This document shows, piece by piece, positions 1 to 6,909 of a stretch of 64,000 nt of DNA. Location: assembly GCF_900156315.1 (NCBI RefSeq), contig NZ_FTNI01000029.1, forward strand, positions 21,841-85,840. The letters run 5' to 3'. Every line of letters begins with the position of its first letter. Within the stretch, counting starts at the first letter, position 1. A program made the translations under genes and the position numbers. The notes under the pieces are model-generated. The model was not told the DNA's origin. It saw only the letters and a list, made by a program, of their open reading frames with translations, and ran no database searches. The DNA is from Microbispora rosea. GTDB lineage: Bacteria; Actinomycetota; Actinomycetes; Streptosporangiales; Streptosporangiaceae.

Positions 1-341
1 GAATGGGGGGACCATCCCCGCGGGCGCGGGGGCGACCTGGGTCGCCGCAACGCCTGCCGCTGGACCCGCGGACCATCCCCGCGGGCGCGGGGGCGACTCC
101 CGCGTCACCGGCGGCCTGGGCCGGAACAACGGACCATCCCCGCGGGCGCGGGGGCGACCAAGAGTACACCGCCATCATGAAACGGCCTATGGGACCATCC
201 CCGCGGGCGCGGGGGCGACGGCCCTTTCGTGTCGAGCCCGATCGCGACGGGAGGACCATCCCCGCGGGCGCGGGGGCGACATCCGGGCTCGGAAGACGCC
301 GCAGCTCCGCAACGGACCATCCCCGCGGGCGCGGGGGCGAC
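1..341 (-). CRISPR. CRISPR array 1 (type I-E), leader-proximal end
   Basis: Six 28-nt repeats start at 9, 70, 131, 192, 253 and 314, an exact 61-nt period with 33-nt spacers. Read on the minus strand each repeat begins GTCGCCCCCGCG and ends GGGGATGGTCC, the usual polarity of actinobacterial type I-E repeats, so the array is transcribed leftward and continues beyond base 1. All six repeats are identical by eye. The leader lies immediately to the right (342-397), directly after cas2. The repeat differs from array 2 at its fifth base and near its end. Confidence 0.97.
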
Positions 342-397
342 ACTTGCTGAGCTGCGCGTTTATCTGGCCTGGGGGCGGTTTTCATTCGGTTGGGTTC
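342..397 (-). promoter_or_regulatory. CRISPR leader of array 1, overlapping the cas2 3' end
   Basis: This 56-nt stretch aligns without gaps to the 56 nt before array 2 (9844-9899), with 38 of 56 positions identical by hand count. The best blocks are ACYGAATGAA at the far end and TCAGCAAGT touching the first repeat. Conservation beside two arrays with different repeats marks it as the leader used for spacer integration. The upstream part lies inside the last codons of cas2. Confidence 0.8.
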
Positions 398-665
398 GGC
401 GGCGTGCCGACAGGATGAGGCCGTCGAAGTCGGTGGGGCGCCAGCGGTCTTTGCCTGCGGTACGGACGCTCCATCCTTGTTCGTTGTTGGCGGGTTCGAC
501 GAGGATGGCTTGGCCGTCTCCGATGCGGGTGGCAAGCAGGTCCCATAGTCGGTCACGGATTCGGCGGCTGGGGTTGCCGACGAAGACCCCGGCGTTGACT
601 TCGACCATCCATCGTGTGAGGTGGCCGCGGAGGCCTGCGGGAGCGGCGATGAGGACGACGGTCAT
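360..665 (-). CDS. cas2: CRISPR-associated endoribonuclease Cas2, type I-E
   Basis: A 101-residue protein with the Cas2e pattern: an N-terminal hydrophobic strand, then WMVEVNAGVFVGNPSRRIRD, and DFDGLIL near the end, as in E. coli Cas2. It pairs with Cas1 to integrate new spacers. Its ATG overlaps the cas1 stop by 4 bp (ATGA), implying translational coupling as the last gene of the operon. The C-terminal tail after DFDGLIL is longer than in E. coli and is encoded by the conserved leader of array 1, so the tail sequence may be constrained by leader function rather than by the protein. Confidence 0.95.
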   Translation of the reverse strand: MTVVLIAAPAGLRGHLTRWMVEVNAGVFVGNPSRRIRDRLWDLLATRIGDGQAILVEPANNEQGWSVRTAGKDRWRPTDFDGLILSARRRTQPNENRPQAR

Positions 666-1693
666 GTTGATGACCCGGGCGTGTCGAATTCGGGGCCGAT
701 GACGGCGATGTGGTCTTCACCCATGGTTGGCTGGACAAGGTTGAGGCCGAGGTTGATGGCCAGGTCGGACTCGTCGGCCCAGTTGATGCCGCCCGCCACG
801 GTACCAAGGCGTTCGTCCCAGAGCTGGTTCAGATCATCTTCGCGCACCTCTGATTCGCCGGGGGTGAGGAGGTTTTTGATGTCGGTGACGATCCGATCGA
901 GGAGGCGGGTCTGGGCAATGCGGTCGCGAAGGCCGATGCGGGCGTCGCGTTCTTCGGTGAGGCCTTTGGCGGCGAGGTCGAAGGCCAGGGGGATGGTGTA
1001 GTCGGCTTTGTAGAGGTCGGCGATGTCCAGGACGAAGGAGATGGCCGTGCCGGTGTGAACGAAGCCGAGGCCGGGGCTGGCTCCGATGCCGACAATGACG
1101 GCGTGGCAGATCCCGTAGAGGGCGGCGTTGGCGGCCGACAGGAGGCGGTTGAGGTCGTCGCCGGCGGCGTGAGCGTCGCCGGCGCGGTATTCGCGGCGGT
1201 TCCAGGCGACGCCGGTGCGCTGGGAATGCGCTTGGTAGAGCTTGCGGACGCGTGCTCCTTCACGTCCGCGGAGCTGCTGCATAGTGGCGGTGGAGACGTC
1301 CTCGCCGGGAAAGCGCATCGCGTACATGGCGCGGGCGACGTTCAGGCGTTCTTTGGTTCGGGTGACGAGCCAGGCTTGTCGGTGCAGGAGGTTGGCACCG
1401 CGTGCGGGGCCAAGGCCGGCTGCGTACATGCGGACGCCTTGTTCGCCGACCCAGCACACGGTGGTGCCGGAGTCGGCGAGCAGGCGGATCGCGCCGTGGG
1501 TGACGCGGGTTCCGGGGCCCACCAGCATGACCGCGACCATCGCGGCGGGGACACGGACGGTCTCGCGTTTGTTGATGATGACGACGGCGTTTTCGTCCCG
1601 GTCGATGTGGCTGCGTTCGACGTAGACGCTGGAGACGCGGTCGGAGACGCGGTGCAGGTCGTGCGGGTGGGCTTTCCACCAGATGTCAGCCAT
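662..1693 (-). CDS. cas1: CRISPR integrase Cas1, type I-E
   Basis: A 343-residue Cas1e, the metal-dependent integrase of the Cas1-Cas2 spacer acquisition complex. It contains ANAALYGICHAVIVGIGASP, followed by GFVHTG and DIADLYK, the I-E active-site region with conserved His and Asp. The reading frame is open far upstream, but that part is antisense-like relative to cas6e. The ATG at 1693 (MADIWWK) lies 7 bp after the cas6e stop and gives normal family length. It overlaps cas2 by 4 bp. Confidence 0.96.
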   Translation of the reverse strand: MADIWWKAHPHDLHRVSDRVSSVYVERSHIDRDENAVVIINKRETVRVPAAMVAVMLVGPGTRVTHGAIRLLADSGTTVCWVGEQGVRMYAAGLGPARGANLLHRQAWLVTRTKERLNVARAMYAMRFPGEDVSTATMQQLRGREGARVRKLYQAHSQRTGVAWNRREYRAGDAHAAGDDLNRLLSAANAALYGICHAVIVGIGASPGLGFVHTGTAISFVLDIADLYKADYTIPLAFDLAAKGLTEERDARIGLRDRIAQTRLLDRIVTDIKNLLTPGESEVREDDLNQLWDERLGTVAGGINWADESDLAINLGLNLVQPTMGEDHIAVIGPEFDTPGSST

Positions 1694-1700
1694 CTGCGGC

Positions 1701-2453
1701 TCACTGACCGCCGGGGAGCGGGGCGAGGGTGAGCAGTCCGCATCCGTAGGCCTTGGACGGGCCGATGCCTTGCAGTAGTGCGTCGGTGAGCAGGGCGGTG
1801 TCGGTGACGCGCAGGCGGCCTTCGAAGGTCGCGGTGTGCAGGGTGATGCGCTTGCCCCGGTCGCCTTTGCTGAATTCGTGCCGGTTGCGGGCGATGAGCC
1901 GCACATCCGGTGCGGGTACGGCCTTGTCGTCGGCGAGGTCGGGGACGGCAGGGTCGGTACGGGCCGGGGGGATGTCGAAGCCGTGCCGGGTCGTGCGGTA
2001 CAACAGCCAGCCGAGTTGGGCACCTGCGGTGCGGTGTGCGAGCCGGAAGGATCGGCGGTCCCCGGCGGCGATCCGCGCGGCTTGGGCGGGGGTCGGTTTG
2101 TCGGGGCGGTTGGTGTTCTGCACGGGGCTGGCGGTCAGCCGGAAGGCGAATTCGCGGCCGGGGGCGATGCGGGCGAGCAGGGGGGTGTAGTCGCCGATGG
2201 CGAAGTGTTCGTCGTCGGCGTCTGGCCAGCCGGCGGCCTCGACGATGTGGGTCCAGTCGGGTTTGGACTGGGTGAGGACGAACAGCAGGGGCCGGTGGGG
2301 GTTGTCGACATCCAGCCGCCACAAGATGCGTTCGCTGTCGGGGGTGGCGGGGATGCCGGCGCAGACGTAGGCGTGCATGACGCGGGGGCTGGCGAGCATG
2401 GCGCGGCTTTGGGCGCGTAGCGGGTTGATTCTGATGCGGGACAGGTAGGTCAT
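1701..2453 (-). CDS. cas6e: CRISPR pre-crRNA endoribonuclease Cas6e (CasE/Cse3)
   Basis: A 250-residue Cas6e, which cleaves the repeat hairpin in pre-crRNA and stays bound to the 3' end in Cascade. The N-terminus MTYLSRIRIN is typical. His at about residue 27 in SPRVMHAYV matches the catalytic histidine of the family. The glycine-rich C-terminal motif GIGPSKAYGCGLLTL is present. It sits 7 bp downstream of cas5e and 7 bp upstream of cas1. Confidence 0.95.
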   Translation of the reverse strand: MTYLSRIRINPLRAQSRAMLASPRVMHAYVCAGIPATPDSERILWRLDVDNPHRPLLFVLTQSKPDWTHIVEAAGWPDADDEHFAIGDYTPLLARIAPGREFAFRLTASPVQNTNRPDKPTPAQAARIAAGDRRSFRLAHRTAGAQLGWLLYRTTRHGFDIPPARTDPAVPDLADDKAVPAPDVRLIARNRHEFSKGDRGKRITLHTATFEGRLRVTDTALLTDALLQGIGPSKAYGCGLLTLAPLPGGQ

Positions 2454-2460
2454 TGGGTGG

Positions 2461-3261
2461 TCACCAGCCCAGCAGGGCGAACGGATCGTGTGCGGAGGCA
2501 GCGTCGGACGGCGGGACCGGGGTGTCGAACCCGGTGGGGATGGAGCGCCATAGGTGGGTGACGCGGCGGGTGGCGTGGCGGCGGTCGCGCGGGTCGAACG
2601 AGAGCGGTTCGTCGTGCAGGATCTGGTCGCCGTCGGCGGACTCGACGGTCACCATCCGGTCGATGGCCGCCAGCCGCCCGTGCTGTCGTTCGAACTGGGC
2701 GCGGGCGGGCTCGCCGGCCTGCCACGGCTGGGTGGTAAGCGCGTCCAGGATCGGCTCGCTGGTGAGGCCGAGCAGGATGGGTTGTGAGGGGACGCAGGGG
2801 CGCCGCCCGAGCGCCAGTGGGAACGCGGGGTGGGTGACGGCTTCGGCCAACGATTCCATCAGCGGTTTCGGGCCGGCGACGGCGGCGACGAACACCGCGT
2901 CCTGGAGGTAGAAGCGCTGGGTGATGTGGGTGTATTTGGCGGGCGAGGTCGGCTTTTGCACGCCTTTGGCCGAGACCCCTGCCTGGGGCAGCGGGCGGTC
3001 TTGGTAGTCGCTGACGGTGTGGTAGTCCCGCAGCAGCGTGCCCTCCTGGTCGACGCGCACCCCCATGCTCAGTCCGAGGAAGTCGCCGAGGGGTTCGTGG
3101 CGGGGGTGGCCTGTGGCGGCGGCGAGCAGTCCGATCACTCCGGACTTGGTGGGCTGCGGCCGGGTGTCGCGCCGGTTGAAGGCGCTTTGGTCGCCCCAGG
3201 ACTGCAGCGGCCCGGCCAGCCGCAGCAACAAAACGGCCTGCTCGGGGCGGGGTTCGGCCAT
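2461..3261 (-). CDS. cas5e: Cascade subunit Cas5e (CasD)
   Basis: A Cas5e protein of 266 residues if started at the ATG at 3261, which overlaps the cas7e stop in a TGATG junction; an in-frame start 15 nt upstream is possible. The N-terminal LLLRLAGPLQSWGDQSAFN and TRPQPTKSGVIGLLAAA are hallmarks of Cas5e, which binds the crRNA 5' handle in Cascade. The tail PFALLGW is an Actinobacteria-like ending. Confidence 0.95.
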   Translation of the reverse strand: MAEPRPEQAVLLLRLAGPLQSWGDQSAFNRRDTRPQPTKSGVIGLLAAATGHPRHEPLGDFLGLSMGVRVDQEGTLLRDYHTVSDYQDRPLPQAGVSAKGVQKPTSPAKYTHITQRFYLQDAVFVAAVAGPKPLMESLAEAVTHPAFPLALGRRPCVPSQPILLGLTSEPILDALTTQPWQAGEPARAQFERQHGRLAAIDRMVTVESADGDQILHDEPLSFDPRDRRHATRRVTHLWRSIPTGFDTPVPPSDAASAHDPFALLGW

Positions 3262-4385
3262 CAGTTCGTCTCCCACGAGGCGGTCAGAGCCTCGTTCAGG
3301 CCCGACAGCAGCCGGCTGAAGGGCTGGTTGGCGCCGAATGCCGCGGTGAGGTCGCCGTCGTTGTCGAAGGCGTGCGAGACCGCGACATGCACGGGCGTGT
3401 CACCCCACTGCCGGCTGGAGCGCTCGTACTCCTCGGCCAGCCGTGCGGCCGAGGTGGCGGCGATCCCGTCGGCGTTGCGGATGGGCCGTTCGAAGGCGGA
3501 GACGAGGTTGACCGGCTGGTCGTCACGGACCACGACCGCGACCAGGCTGGGACGGGTGCGGTGGGCGAAGGAGTTGATGTGCCCGGTCGGCATCGACAGC
3601 GCGAACGCTTCGGCGAACCGGGCGACTGCCTCGAGCGCGGCGTCCACGCTGCCGAGGTTGTCGGCGAGCTGGTGCACGCCGACCGTGGCGTACCGGTACA
3701 AGGTGGCGGCGTTGAACCCGACGTTGCCGATCATTCCAGCCCCGGACTCGTCGGCCTCGTTCTCGTCGTCGACGGCGGTGTAGTAGTCGGATTCGATCTC
3801 GACTGCGTGGGTGGAGATGGCGTGGGCGACCTGGGTGGCGGCGTCCACGTTCAGGGAGGGGATGTCGGCGACCATCCTGCCGAACAGCGCCACACCCATC
3901 GGGTGACCGCTCTTGAGCCGGTCGGCCACCGGCAGGTCCTTCGTTGCCGCCTTCAGCTGCTCGTCGTCCAGTCCGGCCAGGGTTTTGGCCTCGTCAGCGA
4001 TCAGGTCGACGATGTCGTCCAGCTGCCGGTAGCCGAAGAACAGCAGGTAGGCGGTGTCGCCGGCTTTCTTGCCGGCCTTGATGCCCAGCGGTTCCAGCAG
4101 CGCACCGGCGATCCGCGCCGCCGCCTCAGCCTCGACACCGGTGCGCGATGCGATGCGCTCGGTCAGCTGCCCGGCGATGCGCTTGGTGCGGGTGCTGTGG
4201 TCGGCCTCGGGCAGCTTGTCGTCGAAGGCCCGCCGGGTGGCGCGCTTCCACGCCTGCGACGACACCCGGGCACGGCGCACCCCGCCGAACCGGGCCTCTT
4301 TCGGATTGCCCTGGTCGTCCCGGTTCAGGTTCGCCGGGGGAACCGTCTGGATGATGTGGAAGTCCACGTACTGGCGCTTAGACAT
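3261..4385 (-). CDS. cas7e: Cascade backbone subunit Cas7e (CasC/Cse4)
   Basis: A 374-residue Cas7e; multiple copies form the backbone of Cascade along the crRNA. Diagnostic features are the N-terminal VDFHIIQTVPPANLNRDD and GGVRRARVSSQAWKRATR, and central SIDVDAATQVAHAIST-like and ESDYYTAVDD segments. It starts 34 bp after the cse2 stop and its own stop overlaps the cas5e start by one base, so it is part of one operon. Confidence 0.96.
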   Translation of the reverse strand: MSKRQYVDFHIIQTVPPANLNRDDQGNPKEARFGGVRRARVSSQAWKRATRRAFDDKLPEADHSTRTKRIAGQLTERIASRTGVEAEAAARIAGALLEPLGIKAGKKAGDTAYLLFFGYRQLDDIVDLIADEAKTLAGLDDEQLKAATKDLPVADRLKSGHPMGVALFGRMVADIPSLNVDAATQVAHAISTHAVEIESDYYTAVDDENEADESGAGMIGNVGFNAATLYRYATVGVHQLADNLGSVDAALEAVARFAEAFALSMPTGHINSFAHRTRPSLVAVVVRDDQPVNLVSAFERPIRNADGIAATSAARLAEEYERSSRQWGDTPVHVAVSHAFDNDGDLTAAFGANQPFSRLLSGLNEALTASWETN

Positions 4386-4419
4386 CGTCGTCTCCGATCA
4401 GCTCGGTTGGGGGGATACG

Positions 4420-5031
4420 TCAGGACGCGGCTGCGGGCTCGTCCTGCGGTGCGGTCTGTTTCCAGACCTGGTAGTCCAGGGCCCAGGTGCGGCGGGCGGC
4501 GCGGCGGCGGTCGTCGTAGTGCCAGTCGCGGATGAGCTGCATCAGGTGGCTGTAGTCGAGCGGCTGGTTGATGACGCGGAGCAGATCGATCAGGCCCCGC
4601 AGCCGGATCAGCAGCGCGTCGGGGGTCGTGGTTGTGGCCGCCGCTTCCACCCGGTCGTCGATCGCCTTCTCGCTGAACCGGTCGCTGGCGCGCAGCCGCG
4701 CCAGTGAGGTCCCGAGCCGCACTCCTGGGCGGTGCATCGAGATGCTCTTGGACTGCTGGTGCAGTCCGTACAGGGCGAGCGCGGCGTGCTCGGCCTTCTG
4801 CTCGACCGATGCCTGGCCGCGGCGCGCCAGGTCATCGTTGATCTCGACGGTGTAGTACGGCCACAGCTTGGGGACCTCGCCGAAGCCGCGGCCAAGTCCG
4901 GCCCGCATCGCCGCCAGGTCCTCCCCCGGCGGCGGGCCGAGCGGGCGCCGGCTTCGCGTGTCGGTCAGCCAGGTCCCGTCGGCGGCTGCACGATTCCAGT
5001 ACGGGGTCGCCATCGCGATATCACGCTCCAA
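4420..5031 (-). CDS. cse2: Cascade small subunit Cse2 (CasB)
   Basis: A 203-residue helical Cse2/CasB, the small subunit that stabilises the displaced strand in the R-loop. Segments AALALYGLHQQSKSISMHRP and ALLIRLRGLIDLLR, and LMQLIRDWHYDDRRRAARR near the end, fit the family. A second start at 5013 (MATPYW) is possible. It lies 36 bp after cse1. Confidence 0.93.
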   Translation of the reverse strand: MERDIAMATPYWNRAAADGTWLTDTRSRRPLGPPPGEDLAAMRAGLGRGFGEVPKLWPYYTVEINDDLARRGQASVEQKAEHAALALYGLHQQSKSISMHRPGVRLGTSLARLRASDRFSEKAIDDRVEAAATTTTPDALLIRLRGLIDLLRVINQPLDYSHLMQLIRDWHYDDRRRAARRTWALDYQVWKQTAPQDEPAAAS

Positions 5032-5067
5032 CGATGAGGGGGTGGGTTTTTCGGGTGGGACCAGAGG

Positions 5068-6699
5068 TCAGGCGGCACGGCGGTGCTCGGCGGCGCGCGG
5101 CAAGATGACCGAAAGATCGCGTCGCAGCGTGCCCTCGACATGGCCGAGCCCGGGCTTGGCTGCCGGCGCCTCCTTATCGCTGCTGCTGCGGCGTGGGGCG
5201 AATACCGACTCCGGCACCGCGGCGAACACCTCATCGGCGATCTGGCGGGTGATCCGGTAGGCGACCTGTTCCCAGGCCAGCAGCACCGTCTCCAGTTGTT
5301 CGTCGTCGAGGCCGCCCACGTGGCCGAGGACACGGCGCACCACGGGGTCGAGGCGGTGCAGAAGCTGCTGTCCGGGGCGCTGCCCCTTGTCCCAGGGGAT
5401 CGGGTCCAGTCCCGCGGCACGGCGCAGGTCCGCCGACAGGTGGTTGATCGCCCGGGCGAGCTGCTCGGCCTGGCTGGTCATCTCCACCAGCACCCCGTAC
5501 AACTCGGCGTCCGCCTGCAGCGCGGCCACCGGCAACGGGATCAGATCGTGGTAGACGTCGTCGACGATGGCCGACTGGGTGCCATACATGATCCCGAACG
5601 CCTCGACCCGCAGCGGGTAGTCCTCCTGGAGCGCTCCAACAGCTCGCAGGTCGGCGGCCTGCCTCAGCAGGCTGCTCGTCTCCACCGAGCCGCTATCCAG
5701 GTCACTGTGGTGGACGGCCAGCAGCGCTTCCAGACCGCGCCATATCGCCTTGCCGGGCATGTGCCGGCGCGGTTTGCGATCGGCCGCCTTGGCCTTCGCC
5801 GCCGGCTTGTCGTACTTCCAGGCGGTGTGCGGCTCCCACTCCGGAAGCTCCCGCATGCGGTCCCCCGCCGCCACGATCACCCGCCTGACCCGCACGCCCT
5901 GCGGCGTGTCCTCCGGGATCAGCCGGATCCGGCGCGACTGCCACGTCCACAGGTCAAGCAGCCCGTCCGGGTAGCCGGCGGCGGCCCAGACCGGGCCCGC
6001 CGCGGGACGCCGCCACTGCGGGGTACCCAGCAGCGACCTCGCCCCGACGGGCAGGTTCAGCAGCAAGGTTTCGTACAGCGTGCGGCCGGTGGGGATGAGC
6101 ACGCCGAGCTGGCCCAGCGGACCCGTGGGGTTACCCGTCGTCTTGCCGGCCTTGACCTTGCTGTCGCCCTTGGCGCCGGTCTTGATTGCTGCGGTGTCCC
6201 AGCAGTGCGCGTGCACCAGCCACCGCACCGCCTCCGCAGGCGTCAAGGCGGGCGGCTCGGCCTCGGTCCGCGACCCGAACAGCGGCACATTGTTGCCAGT
6301 GAACTCCGTCGCCACGAGCAAGCCTGCGCCCTTGGTCTCCCCGCTGACCGCCTCCAGGCTGCCCACCTGAGCGAACGGGGCATGGCCGAACGCCTGGAAC
6401 CGCTCGCCATGCTCTGCCAGGTACGCCCGGATCCGGTCGCGCTCCGCCTCCGTGAACGCCCCCGCCTCAAAACGCCTGCGCCACTCCGCACGATCAGCCG
6501 GCAACCCCACGGCGTCCGCAACGACCGGCAACAACACCTGCCGCAGCAACGCGGGCACCTGCGTCGCAAGCTCGACCACCAGCTCAGTGAACGTGTCCGC
6601 CTCGGTCAGGGCCCTCTCGATGCCCACCTCGAGCAAAGCGCCGTCATGCCGCTGCCGCAGCGGCAACCAGCCGTCATGTACCAGGTCGAACCGATCCAT
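5068..6699 (-). CDS. cse1: Cascade large subunit Cse1 (CasA)
   Basis: A 543-residue Cse1/CasA, somewhat longer than the 502-residue E. coli protein. It recognises the PAM and recruits Cas3. It opens with FDLVHDGWLPL, contains GNNVPLFGSR in the central region, and has the C-terminal four-helix region. It is the first gene of the seven-gene Cascade/adaptation operon and is separated from cas3 by 210 bp, which probably carries its promoter. Confidence 0.95.
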   Translation of the reverse strand: MDRFDLVHDGWLPLRQRHDGALLEVGIERALTEADTFTELVVELATQVPALLRQVLLPVVADAVGLPADRAEWRRRFEAGAFTEAERDRIRAYLAEHGERFQAFGHAPFAQVGSLEAVSGETKGAGLLVATEFTGNNVPLFGSRTEAEPPALTPAEAVRWLVHAHCWDTAAIKTGAKGDSKVKAGKTTGNPTGPLGQLGVLIPTGRTLYETLLLNLPVGARSLLGTPQWRRPAAGPVWAAAGYPDGLLDLWTWQSRRIRLIPEDTPQGVRVRRVIVAAGDRMRELPEWEPHTAWKYDKPAAKAKAADRKPRRHMPGKAIWRGLEALLAVHHSDLDSGSVETSSLLRQAADLRAVGALQEDYPLRVEAFGIMYGTQSAIVDDVYHDLIPLPVAALQADAELYGVLVEMTSQAEQLARAINHLSADLRRAAGLDPIPWDKGQRPGQQLLHRLDPVVRRVLGHVGGLDDEQLETVLLAWEQVAYRITRQIADEVFAAVPESVFAPRRSSSDKEAPAAKPGLGHVEGTLRRDLSVILPRAAEHRRAA

Positions 6700-6909
6700 C
6701 TATGGCCTGCCTTCGGGGGGAAGTGGCGTACCAAGGAAAGTCAGGGGTGAGCGTAGAGGCGGCCACCGACATTTTCTGCCACACCTATATTTCACAGCCC
6801 GAATCCCACGCTTTCGGACCCATATAAATAGAAATGCCATTACATGTCACGACCTGCGCAACCGACACTTCTTATCGTCCGGTGCCTCTAATGGGAGCTC
6901 TCGAACCCA
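6700..6909 (-). promoter_or_regulatory. cas3-cse1 intergenic region
   Basis: A 210-bp gap between cas3 and cse1, both leftward. It contains the most AT-rich stretch of the cas locus (about 6765-6840, with TTTATAT-like and TATTTCACAG-like sequence on the minus strand). No coding capacity is seen. A separate promoter for the Cascade operon is the simplest reading, but no clear -35/-10 pair can be assigned by eye. Confidence 0.45.

Noticed and set aside
3..350. Open reading frames running through array 1
   Set aside because: They exist because the GC-rich repeats lack stop codons; the peptide repeats follow the 61-nt CRISPR period.
1694..2023. N-terminal extension of cas1
   Set aside because: Overlaps cas6e and lacks Cas1 features; ATG 1693 gives normal length.
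5083..6750. 555-residue plus-strand frame opposite cse1
   Set aside because: Antisense shadow of cse1; composition rich in Arg, His and Gly without domains.
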